Made by a program: the position numbers and the translations under genes. From Campylobacteraceae bacterium (GTDB lineage: Bacteria; Campylobacterota; Campylobacteria; Campylobacterales; Sulfurospirillaceae), in NCBI GenBank assembly GCA_019162915.1, contig JAFLKZ010000002.1, forward strand, positions 3,992 through 29,029: DNA of 25,038 bases. Reading direction: 5' to 3'. The notes under the pieces are model-generated. The model had not been told where the DNA came from. It did no database searches and was given only the letters and a program-made list of their open reading frames with translations. Below, piece by piece: positions 16,526 through 23,599 of this stretch. How positions within the stretch are numbered: the stretch's first letter is position 1; the number at the start of each line of letters is the position of its first letter.

Positions 16526-17248
16526 CTATTTATACTCAAACGGATTTTTGGAATTCGATATTATAGCCGTTAATGGCAATTTTTTCAAATATTCGCCTAA
16601 ACATGCCGAAAAATGGCACTCTGATTCAAAGTGCCCGATGTCAATTAATGAGAGATTATTCTCTTTTGCCTCTAATGCTTGATGGTATTTGAAATCGCCA
16701 CTCAAAAAGCAATCGGCTTCAATTTTACCAATCAAATCTCCTCCAGAACCAGTTGTAATAGCACATCGTTTAACAAAACTACCCGATACCACACAACGCA
16801 CAATATCCAATTTTAAAACTTTTTTTACATGTAAAGCTAAATCATCAAAGTTCATATTAGCATCAAAATAACATACAAAACCATCTTGTACAAAATTTTT
16901 AAATCCTAGAACTTTGGAGACAACATACGCATTAAGATGACTTACATCGAAATTAGTGTGCATGGCAATTAAAGAAATATTTTTTTCTATCATCTTTCGA
17001 ATAAGGTGAGACGGATATTGAGAAAAATCTAATTTTTTAATCCCACTAAAGATAAGGGGATGATGGGTAATAACAAGAGCATTGCGCTCAATACTTTCCA
17101 ACAAAAAAGAGTCCACATCAAGACTAAGATAAACTTTTTCAACTTCACTCTTCATATTGCCGATTAAAAGTCCGCTATTATCCCATGAGGCTTGTGATGC
17201 AAAAGGGCTTAACGTATCTAAAAAATTATAAATCTCACAAAGGCGCAT
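16526..17248 (-). CDS. Nif3/DUF34-like dinuclear metal centre protein
   Basis: About 240 residues. THHPLIF, AMHTNFDV and the C-terminal IGHFESE motif provide the His, Asp and Glu ligands of the two-metal site in the Nif3/YbgI family (COG0327). The biochemical role is not settled; relatives have been annotated as GTP cyclohydrolase 1 type 2. The ATG at 17248 lies within the end of glyQ (14-base overlap); a TTG at 17254 is the alternative. The gene pair with glyQ is a common arrangement in this phylum. Confidence 0.9.
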   Translation of the reverse strand: MRLCEIYNFLDTLSPFASQASWDNSGLLIGNMKSEVEKVYLSLDVDSFLLESIERNALVITHHPLIFSGIKKLDFSQYPSHLIRKMIEKNISLIAMHTNFDVSHLNAYVVSKVLGFKNFVQDGFVCYFDANMNFDDLALHVKKVLKLDIVRCVVSGSFVKRCAITTGSGGDLIGKIEADCFLSGDFKYHQALEAKENNLSLIDIGHFESECHFSACLGEYLKKLPLTAIISNSKNPFEYK

Positions 17249-18101
17249 CAACAACTTCTTTATATTTTAAAGCGCATCCTTTAGCAAGTTCACGAATCTT
17301 CAAAATATAATTTTGTCGTTGTGTCACAGAAATCGCTTTCCTTGCATCTAGTACATTAAAAGTATGTGAAGCACTTAAACAATAGTCATACGCAGGAAGA
17401 GGCAAGTTTTCATCCAAACAACGCTTACACTCAACTCTCGCATTTTCAAAGTTTTCAAGAAGCATCGCGACATCAGCAATCTCAAAATTGTATTTGCTAA
17501 ACTCGTATTCACTTTGCTTATGTACGTCGCCATAAGTTGTCACACCAAATTTACTCTCATTCCAAATCAAGTCAAACACAGACTCTTTTTCTTGTAAATA
17601 CATTGCCAATCGTTCTACACCATACGTAATTTCTACAGAAATCGGGTTACAAGGAATGCCCCCTACTTGCTGAAAATAGGTAAATTGTGTTACTTCCATA
17701 CCATCTAGCCAAACTTCCCAACCTAGTCCCCAAGCACCAAGAGTTGGAGATTCCCAGTTGTCTTCCACAAAACGAATGTCGTGTTTTTTAAGATCAAGTC
17801 CTAGCATCTCTAAACTTTTAAGGTAAAGCTCTTGAATGTTATCGGGGCTTGGTTTAATGAGCACTTGAAACTGATAGTAACTTCCCAAGCGGTTAGGATT
17901 TTCACCATATCTACCATCTGTTGGTCTGCGACTAGGTGCGACATACGCCGTTGCCCATGGTTTGGAACTAAGGCTTCTTAAAAAAGTGGCATTGTGAAAA
18001 GTTCCTGCACCGGAGGGCATATCGTAAGGTTGAACAATTGTACAGCCTTGGTCTTGCCAAAAAGACTGAAGTTTTAAAAGCATTTGACTAAATGTTAACA
18101 C
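17235..18101 (-). CDS. glyQ: Glycyl-tRNA synthetase alpha chain
   Basis: Catalytic chain of the heterotetrameric enzyme, 288 residues, the standard length. TFSQMLLKLQSFWQDQGCTI, QPYDMPSGAGTFHNATFLRSL, YVAPSRRPTDGRYGENPNR and WEVWLDGMEVTQFTYFQQVGG are almost invariant in the family. GTG start with AAAGGA seven bases upstream. The beta chain GlyS is not in the window. One copy of the TTACATGTAA palindrome lies just before the ribosome site. Confidence 0.97.
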   Translation of the reverse strand: MLTFSQMLLKLQSFWQDQGCTIVQPYDMPSGAGTFHNATFLRSLSSKPWATAYVAPSRRPTDGRYGENPNRLGSYYQFQVLIKPSPDNIQELYLKSLEMLGLDLKKHDIRFVEDNWESPTLGAWGLGWEVWLDGMEVTQFTYFQQVGGIPCNPISVEITYGVERLAMYLQEKESVFDLIWNESKFGVTTYGDVHKQSEYEFSKYNFEIADVAMLLENFENARVECKRCLDENLPLPAYDYCLSASHTFNVLDARKAISVTQRQNYILKIRELAKGCALKYKEVVDAPL

Positions 18102-18113
18102 TATAAATTCCTT

Positions 18114-18123
18114 TTACATGTAA
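18114..18123. repeat. TTACATGTAA palindrome in the glyQ leader
   Basis: An exact 10-base copy in the 27-base gap between the DUF3972 gene and glyQ, abutting the AAAAGGA ribosome site of glyQ. It is one of only three strict copies that are outside coding sequence (the others are the fused pair before rpsP). Confidence 0.8.
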
Positions 18124-18128
18124 GTAGA

Positions 18129-18617
18129 TTATTTTGCGGGAGGCGTATAGCTTTCTACCGCTTTGTTCCACATCATTTTATATTTTCGTTTGGTAAATTC
18201 TAACTCATCTTGCACAAACTGAAGTTGTGTTCTAAGCGTTTCAATAATTTTTCTATCTTCATCATAAAGTTCTTGCATTGAGAAAAGAGCCTCTTTGAGA
18301 AAATGATTTTCGCCTTTGAGTGCATCGAGTGTCTCATCTTTAGCATCCAACACTTTTTCATGCAGATTTAAAATAGTTCCTATGGTTTTTTCAACAAAAT
18401 CAGATCCCATCATAATGACATTTTGAGTGTTCTCATCTCTCACCACAGTACCTTGCGTGGAGGGGATAACTGCATAGGCATTGTGGTTGACTTCTATCAA
18501 ACAGCGCTCATCCTCACTCTTTGAGGTAAGTTTGCCCTCTTCTATCATTGCTTCAATGGTAGCAATATCTAGGCCAACAAGTTTGCTAAATTCTTCAATA
18601 TCTAACCATGTTTGCAT
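18129..18617 (-). CDS. DUF3972-like protein with N-terminal HTH-like and coiled-coil regions
   Basis: 162 residues of unknown function, found next to purE and glyQ in Campylobacterota. Residues 1-40 (WLDIEEFSKLVGLDIATIEAMIEEGKL) resemble a MerR/excisionase-like helix-turn-helix; residues 75-150 are a long charged coiled coil. No catalytic motif. ATG with AAGGA upstream. It starts 9 bases after purE and ends 27 bases before glyQ, so it is co-transcribed with both. It may be a DNA-associated or scaffold protein, but that is a guess. Confidence 0.8.
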   Translation of the reverse strand: MQTWLDIEEFSKLVGLDIATIEAMIEEGKLTSKSEDERCLIEVNHNAYAVIPSTQGTVVRDENTQNVIMMGSDFVEKTIGTILNLHEKVLDAKDETLDALKGENHFLKEALFSMQELYDEDRKIIETLRTQLQFVQDELEFTKRKYKMMWNKAVESYTPPAK

Positions 18618-18626
18618 CTGTTTTCC

Positions 18627-19121
18627 TTATATGATAACTTCAATTCCCATGGAGTCAGTTTCGACTTTTTTAGCTTTCAAGATTCTATCTTCTCTAAGTT
18701 TTGCACTCAGTTCTTCATCGTCTATTGCTAAAATCTGCATGGCTAAATACGCACTATTAATAGCACCAGCCGAACCGATAGCTACTGTTCCAACAGGCAT
18801 TCCTCCAGGCATCTGCACCGTACTAAGCAAAGCATCCATTCCTTCCATGACACCACCTTTCATAGGAACACCGATGACAGGTTTAGTGGTAAGTGAAGCA
18901 ACCACACCAGCAAGATGTGCTGCCATACCAGCGGCTGCAATAAAAACTTTAGCCCCTTTTTGCTCTGCTTCTTTCACATAATGATGTGTTCGCTGTGGAC
19001 TTCGGTGTGCTGAGGATACAATGAGTTCATACATAACACCAAATTTTTCAAGTGTCTTAGCGCACTCTTCCATTACACCATAGTCACTTTTACTTCCCAT
19101 TATAATAGAAACGAATTTCAT
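18627..19121 (-). CDS. purE: N5-carboxyaminoimidazole ribonucleotide mutase
   Basis: Purine synthesis enzyme that moves the carboxyl group of N5-CAIR to give CAIR. 164 residues, class I form. GSKSDYGVMEEC at 9-20, SSAHRSP with the catalytic His39, AAAGMAAHLAGVVAS, and VIGVPMKGG with QMPGGMPVGTVAIG cover the active site. No PurK in the window. ATG with AAAGGA upstream, 2 bases behind the U32 gene. Confidence 0.96.
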   Translation of the reverse strand: MKFVSIIMGSKSDYGVMEECAKTLEKFGVMYELIVSSAHRSPQRTHHYVKEAEQKGAKVFIAAAGMAAHLAGVVASLTTKPVIGVPMKGGVMEGMDALLSTVQMPGGMPVGTVAIGSAGAINSAYLAMQILAIDDEELSAKLREDRILKAKKVETDSMGIEVII

Positions 19122-19123
19122 TT

Positions 19124-20392
19124 TTATCCTTTAATTTTTGCTCTTAAGAAGGTAAATGCAGGCAGTTTGGAAGGGAGTACAATCGCATTGGTATTGCCAC
19201 TGTGTATCTCTTCATAACTTTTTCCTGCTTCAGTTTTCAACGCGTTAAACATCATCATCCATACGCCATCTATCTGCTCTATCGTGCCTATTTCATTTGA
19301 GGTTTCCACAACATTGCCTCCTAAGAGGGGTAAAACCAATTCATAGCTTACATGTAAACTTATTTTATCTTTACAAAGACATGTTTTCCCATCTTCATTG
19401 ACTTGCGCAATAACTTGATGTGTGCCTTCACTAATAGAGTCTTGCAAATTTTGTGTATCTTGTTTTTCATAAGGACGATTTACTAAATAGCCTTCACTGA
19501 AGCCTCTATTTTTAGTAGTATCTAATTCTTTTGTATATTTTGAAGCATCAAAAGCATTGATGTAATAATCATCAATGGCTTGCCTATAAGTTTTCGTCGT
19601 AAGACCCACATAATAAGCACTCTTCGTTCGCCCTTCAATCTTGAGTGAATCAATAATGCCTGAGTCCAAGATATCTTTGACATGTGAACTTAAATTGAGG
19701 TCTTTCGCATTCATAATATGCGTACCTTCCTCGCTCTCTTCAATCTTAAAAAGCGTTCCGCTCTCTTCATTTTGAGCGTACAAGGTATAAGGAAAGCGGC
19801 AGTCATTAGCACAACTACCTCGATTAGATACACGGCCACTTTGCAAAGAACTTATCAGACATCGTCCACTGTAGGCAAAACACATCGAACCATGTACAAA
19901 AATTTCTATCTCAAGTTTAGGTAGTTTTGCTTTAATTTGCTCTAAGTCTTTCAAACTCACTTCGCGTGCAGCGATAATACGACTAACCCCTAAATCATAG
20001 TAAACCTCAGCATCTAAATAACTCAAAACATTCGCTTGGGTGGAGAGATGAATCGGGATATGTGGTGCAATTTTTTTCACCAGCTTGATAACACCAGGGG
20101 CTGCTACGATAAACGCATCAGGATTCATTTTTGCAACACGCTCAATATGTTTTTCGAGTAATGCAATCTGTGAATTAAAAGGAAATCCATTTACGGTGAC
20201 ATACAGCTTTTTACCAAGTGAATGGGTATATTGAATGGCTTCTTCAAAACTTTCATATGTAAACTCTTTACCTGAACGTAAACGAAGTGAAAAATGGCTT
20301 ACACCCGCATAAACAGCATCAGCACCATAAGCCAATGCAATTTTTAGTTTTTCAAAATTTCCAGCAGGAGAAAGTAGTTCTACTTTTTGCAC
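19124..20392 (-). CDS. Peptidase U32 family protein, TrhP/YegQ-like
   Basis: 422 residues. An N-terminal TIM-barrel (VELLSPAGNFEKLKIALAYG) leads to the U32 signature around 166-200, VHGSMCFAYSGRCLISS and NRGSCANDCRFPY, with Cys171, Cys178, Cys194 and Cys198 as likely iron-sulfur cluster ligands; a small C-terminal domain follows. Members such as TrhP are needed for prephenate-dependent 5-hydroxyuridine formation at tRNA position 34; older annotation says collagenase-like protease. TrhP is my best guess, RlhA the main alternative. GTG start directly after the cheZ stop codon, with only a weak ribosome site, so translation likely depends on cheZ. Confidence 0.87.
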   Translation of the reverse strand: MQKVELLSPAGNFEKLKIALAYGADAVYAGVSHFSLRLRSGKEFTYESFEEAIQYTHSLGKKLYVTVNGFPFNSQIALLEKHIERVAKMNPDAFIVAAPGVIKLVKKIAPHIPIHLSTQANVLSYLDAEVYYDLGVSRIIAAREVSLKDLEQIKAKLPKLEIEIFVHGSMCFAYSGRCLISSLQSGRVSNRGSCANDCRFPYTLYAQNEESGTLFKIEESEEGTHIMNAKDLNLSSHVKDILDSGIIDSLKIEGRTKSAYYVGLTTKTYRQAIDDYYINAFDASKYTKELDTTKNRGFSEGYLVNRPYEKQDTQNLQDSISEGTHQVIAQVNEDGKTCLCKDKISLHVSYELVLPLLGGNVVETSNEIGTIEQIDGVWMMMFNALKTEAGKSYEEIHSGNTNAIVLPSKLPAFTFLRAKIKG

Positions 20393-21157
20393 CTATTTTT
20401 TTCCCAAACTTGCGATCAAGGCTTCGATATCATCACTAGTAACCACATCTTCTGTTGATTCATCACCATGAATATGCACCGCTGAACCCACACGTCTAGC
20501 ATCGTCTTTTGAGCCTTCAAAGAGTGCACTCATATATTTAGAAAGTGCTCTCATAACGTTAATAACACGCTCAATTTTTTGTCTATGAATATCTTGATAT
20601 TGCATAATATCCATCGTCATCATGATCTCATCTTCTGCCATTTGAGCATTCATCAAAAGATCTTCGACTTTGTCTTTCATAGATTTGTTTTCATCTAACG
20701 CTACTTGAAACTGTTCAATTTTAGGGAATTTTGCAACCAATGTTTCAAATAGAGCGATATTCGCTTCTATAAGTTTGATAACTTCTTTGGCATTTTCCTC
20801 AGCACTCACCATAAAATTACTCACAATTTCAAGCTTATCAAACACTTGACCTGCTTTTATCTCAGAATCTTTAGTCACATCATCCAACTGGTGAACCATT
20901 TTGTGGTCATCTGTTGGCGGAGGTGGAGGCCAAGACATAGTTGATGAAGCTCTATAACTATTCATCATTTTTTGAGTTAGTTCATCATCTGTAGGCTCAT
21001 GAGCTTCCTCAGGAGTAACTGCTTCTGTTACCATTTTTGGTTCTTCTTCATCTTCTTCTTCAAAAGATGTCTCTTCTATCTTTGGCTCATCGTGAGCATC
21101 TTCTTGTATATCATCTAAATCACCAGCCATCAAAGCATCGAGTTCTTCTTGGGTCAT
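20393..21157 (-). CDS. cheZ: CheZ-type CheY-P phosphatase, Campylobacterota form
   Basis: 254 residues. The C-terminal half (about 100-215) is a long helical hairpin; QDIHRQKIERVINVM contains Asp189 and Gln193, spaced as the catalytic Asp143/Gln147 pair (DLTGQ) of E. coli CheZ. The last residues, DDIEALIASLGKK, resemble the CheY-binding tail helix of CheZ. The first 16 (MTQEELDALMAGDLDD) resemble the FliM CheY-P docking peptide. Between them lies an acidic, proline-rich linker (residues 20-85, five prolines at 77-81). It ends CheY-P signalling at the flagellar switch. First gene of a 15-gene array, with a promoter upstream. Confidence 0.88.
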   Translation of the reverse strand: MTQEELDALMAGDLDDIQEDAHDEPKIEETSFEEEDEEEPKMVTEAVTPEEAHEPTDDELTQKMMNSYRASSTMSWPPPPPTDDHKMVHQLDDVTKDSEIKAGQVFDKLEIVSNFMVSAEENAKEVIKLIEANIALFETLVAKFPKIEQFQVALDENKSMKDKVEDLLMNAQMAEDEIMMTMDIMQYQDIHRQKIERVINVMRALSKYMSALFEGSKDDARRVGSAVHIHGDESTEDVVTSDDIEALIASLGKK

Positions 21158-21189
21158 AGATATCTCCTAAAAATGACAAATTATGGTCT

Positions 21190-21195
21190 ATTATA
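21190..21195 (-). promoter_or_regulatory. -10 element (TATAAT) for the cheZ array
   Basis: A consensus hexamer on the minus strand 32 bases before the cheZ ATG, followed by a leader with AGGAG. It is within 13 bases of the divergent -10 element at 21208, so the two promoters overlap back to back. Confidence 0.5.
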
Positions 21196-21207
21196 TATAA
21201 CTTTTTA

Positions 21208-21213
21208 TATAAT
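21208..21213 (+). promoter_or_regulatory. -10 element (TATAAT) for the PHP-domain gene
   Basis: A consensus hexamer 30 bases before the ATG at 21244; polymerases here and on the opposite strand at 21190-21195 would compete for the same DNA. Confidence 0.48.
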
Positions 21214-21243
21214 TTTACTTTAATCTTGCGTCTTGGAGAAAAA

Positions 21244-22023
21244 ATGATCATCGATTTGCACAATCACACTTACCTATGCAACCATGCCGAGGGAAGTATT
21301 GAAGAATATGTTCAAAGTGCGATTTCAAAAAAAATAAATGTTTTTGGTTTTTCTGACCATGCTCCCATGAATTTTGATATGCGTTATAGAATGAGCTTTG
21401 CTGAGATGGAAAACTATGAAAAAGAAGTTTTACATGTAAAGGAAAAATACGCTGATGATATTGAGATTCTTTTGGCTTATGAAGTAGATTTTCTAGAGGG
21501 CTACATCGACGAAAGTGTCTTAAAAAGAAACGTAGATTACTTTATAGGCTCTGTGCATTACCTTGGAAACTGGGGCTTTGATAATCCAGAATTTATAGGG
21601 GAATACAAAAATAAAAATATTGATGAAGTGTGGGAACGTTATTTTGAAACTATCGCACAAATGGCAAAAAGCAAATTATTTGATGTGGTAGGACATCTTG
21701 ATCTTATCAAAGTTTTTAATTTTTTACCCAAAAAAGATGTACGACTTATCGCACAAAAAGCTATTAAAGAAATTAAAAAAGCAGATATGGTGATAGAAAT
21801 TAATGCCGCAGGTTTAAGAAAACCTGTTGAAGAACAATATCCAAGTCATAATTTAATGGAACTAATTGCTGAGCTAGACATCCCTATCACTTTTGGCTCC
21901 GATGCCCATTCTGTAGCGCATATTGGCTACAATCAAGACGAGATAAGAGCATTTAGTAAAAATTATGGGTATAAAAAATGTGCAACTTTTAAGAACAGAG
22001 AACGAATTATGGTTAATTTTTAA
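21244..22023 (+). CDS. PHP-domain phosphatase, histidinol-phosphatase (HisK) type
   Basis: 259 residues from the ATG at 21244, which has GGAG six bases upstream; a TTG at 21226 in frame has no such site. PHP metal-site motifs are in order: IDLHNHTYLCNHAEGS at the N-terminus, GFSDHAPM, EVDFLEGY, GSVHYLG, GHLDLIKVF and ITFGSDAHSVAHIG. The length and HNHTxxCxHAxGS pattern fit the HisK/HisJ group, which hydrolyses L-histidinol phosphate in histidine synthesis, but PHP phosphatases have other substrates too. No other his gene is near; I do not recall this gene between cheZ and glnA in C. jejuni, so it may be a local insertion. Confidence 0.88.
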   Translation: MIIDLHNHTYLCNHAEGSIEEYVQSAISKKINVFGFSDHAPMNFDMRYRMSFAEMENYEKEVLHVKEKYADDIEILLAYEVDFLEGYIDESVLKRNVDYFIGSVHYLGNWGFDNPEFIGEYKNKNIDEVWERYFETIAQMAKSKLFDVVGHLDLIKVFNFLPKKDVRLIAQKAIKEIKKADMVIEINAAGLRKPVEEQYPSHNLMELIAELDIPITFGSDAHSVAHIGYNQDEIRAFSKNYGYKKCATFKNRERIMVNF

Positions 22024-22024
22024 T

Positions 22025-22046
22025 CACTCTTCTCAGTGTTTTTTTT
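22025..22046 (+). terminator. Weak terminator candidate after the PHP gene
   Basis: A 4-bp stem (CACT with AGTG, 6-base loop) is directly followed by eight Ts, starting just after the stop codon. The stem is short, so it may only reduce read-through into glnA. Confidence 0.35.
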
Positions 22047-22055
22047 AATTCAATC

Positions 22056-22064
22056 TGATAAAAT
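22056..22064 (+). promoter_or_regulatory. Extended -10 promoter element for glnA
   Basis: TGATAAAAT, identical to the element before the glycine-zipper gene, 27 bases before the glnA ATG. I see no RpoN -24/-12 (GG-N10-GC) site in this gap, so glnA appears to be driven by the housekeeping sigma factor. Confidence 0.5.
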
Positions 22065-22091
22065 ACAAAAAATTAAATTTAGGAGCAATAC

Positions 22092-23522
22092 ATGGGTAAA
22101 TTTGTTAACAGTGTTGAAGAATTTTTTAAATACTCTACAGAGAATGAAGTTGAATTTGTAGATTTTCGATTCACAGACATGAAAGGTACATGGCATCATC
22201 TTACATACACTATCGAAGCAATCACTCCTGATTCTTTCGAAAGTGGCATCCCTTTTGATGGTTCGTCTATCGATGCTTGGCAACCTATCAACAAATCAGA
22301 TATGCTTTTAAAGCCTGACGCTGAGAGTTCATTTATGGATCCTTTTACAGCTGATGCAACTGTTGTTGTTTTTTGTGATGTTTTTGACATCTATAAAGGT
22401 CAAATGTATGAGAAATGTCCAAGAAGTATTGCTAAAAAAACATTAGCACATTTAGCAGAAACAGGTCTTGGCGATGTAGCTTACTTTGGTCCTGAAAATG
22501 AATTTTTCGTATTTGATGATGTTAAAATCAGAGATGAGATCAACTGTTCATACTACGAAGTAGACTCTGAAGAGGGTGGCTGGAATAGTGGTAAACATTA
22601 CCCAGATGGTTATAACACAGGTCATCGCCCCGGCACAAAAGGTGGTTACTTCCCCGTTCAGCCAATCGACTCAATGGTAGATTTACGTGCTGAGATGGTT
22701 CAAATCTTAAAACAAATTGGTCTTGAAGTATTTGTGGTTCATCACGAAGTAGCACAAGGACAAGGTGAAATTGGTGTTAAATTTGGAACATTAATCGAAG
22801 CTGCTGATAACGTTCAAAAATACAAATATGTTGTAAAAATGGTAGCGCACCTTAATGGTAAAACAGCTACATTTATGCCTAAACCACTTTACGGTGACAA
22901 TGGTAGCGGTATGCACGTTCACCAATCAATCTGGAAAGATGGCAAAAACCTATTTTACAAAGCAGGCGAATACGCAAACCTTAGCGACATGGCACGATGG
23001 TATATCGGTGGTATCTTGAAGCATGCAAGAAGTGTTGCAGCCTTTACAAACCCATCTACTAACTCATACAAGCGTTTAATTCCAGGATTTGAAGCACCTT
23101 CAATCCTTACTTACTCTATGCAAAACCGATCAGCTAGTTGTCGTATTCCTTACGGTGCTGGTGAAAAATCAGTTCGTGTTGAAATGCGTTTCCCAGATTC
23201 AACAGCATGTCCATACCTTGCCTTTGCCTCTATGCTCCTTGCGGGACTTGATGGAATTAATAACAAAATGGAGCCAGTCGGTCCAATGGATGAAGACTTG
23301 TTCGAATTATCACTGGATGAAATTAGAGAAAAAGGTATCAACCAAATGCCTCATACACTAAGAGGCTCCCTTGAAGCACTTATTAGAGATAATGAGTACC
23401 TAAAGCCAGTAATGACACAAGACTTTATCGACACGTATCAACACTACAAATTTGAAACTCAAGTTTGGCCAGACGAAGCAAGACCAACAGCATTTGAATT
23501 TAAAACAATGTACTCTTGCTAG
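22092..23522 (+). CDS. glnA: Glutamine synthetase type I
   Basis: ATP-dependent condensation of glutamate and ammonium. 476 residues, typical of the dodecameric type I enzyme. Beta-grasp start with FDGSSIDAWQ at 55-64 (Asp loop), metal and substrate motifs YFGPENEFFVF at 131-141, VVHHEVAQGQGEIG, GDNGSGMHVHQS at 268-279, and NRSASCRIPYG at 345-355. The stretch corresponding to the adenylylation loop reads DEDLFELS with Phe404 where E. coli has the target Tyr397, so GlnE-type adenylylation is not possible; the same Phe change is known in Helicobacter. AGGAG seven bases before the ATG. Confidence 0.97.
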   Translation: MGKFVNSVEEFFKYSTENEVEFVDFRFTDMKGTWHHLTYTIEAITPDSFESGIPFDGSSIDAWQPINKSDMLLKPDAESSFMDPFTADATVVVFCDVFDIYKGQMYEKCPRSIAKKTLAHLAETGLGDVAYFGPENEFFVFDDVKIRDEINCSYYEVDSEEGGWNSGKHYPDGYNTGHRPGTKGGYFPVQPIDSMVDLRAEMVQILKQIGLEVFVVHHEVAQGQGEIGVKFGTLIEAADNVQKYKYVVKMVAHLNGKTATFMPKPLYGDNGSGMHVHQSIWKDGKNLFYKAGEYANLSDMARWYIGGILKHARSVAAFTNPSTNSYKRLIPGFEAPSILTYSMQNRSASCRIPYGAGEKSVRVEMRFPDSTACPYLAFASMLLAGLDGINNKMEPVGPMDEDLFELSLDEIREKGINQMPHTLRGSLEALIRDNEYLKPVMTQDFIDTYQHYKFETQVWPDEARPTAFEFKTMYSC

Positions 23523-23555
23523 AAAAACAATAAAGGGGATTAACCTCCCCTTTAT
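23523..23555. terminator. Bidirectional terminator between glnA and the PBP gene
   Basis: A 10-bp perfect stem (ATAAAGGGGA at 23530-23539 pairing with 23546-23555, 6-base loop) lies between the converging genes. The minus strand ends with TGTTTTTC, a fair U-tract for the PBP transcript; on the plus strand only the stem with its 3' CTTTAT arm is available, so glnA termination may be less sharp. Confidence 0.75.
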
Positions 23556-23568
23556 CACTCCACTATAA

Positions 23569-23599
23569 AAAACATCAAACCACTAAAACATCAAACCAC
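23569..23599. repeat. Two-copy 16-bp tandem repeat over the PBP stop codon
   Basis: The 15 bases AAAACATCAAACCAC occur at 23569-23583 and again at 23585-23599, separated by one T. The second copy contains the end of the PBP reading frame (GGLMF and stop), the first lies just behind the stop. Confidence 0.8.

Noticed and set aside
18129..18617. DUF3972 protein called a MerR-type regulator
   Set aside because: Only the first 40 residues look HTH-like and DNA-contacting residues cannot be verified, so no regulatory function is assigned.
20900..20935. Proline-codon run in cheZ considered as a phase-variable repeat
   Set aside because: The five proline codons are not a uniform nucleotide repeat, and no long G or C tract is present.
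3328..21439. The repeated TTACATGTAA considered as CRISPR repeats or transposon ends
   Set aside because: Copies are only 10 bases, irregularly spaced over 18 kb, mostly inside intact genes, with no spacers, cas genes or transposase.
22050..22283. Open frame antisense to the glnA start
   Set aside because: It lies opposite strongly conserved glnA codons, has no ribosome site and no recognisable domain; it is a shadow.
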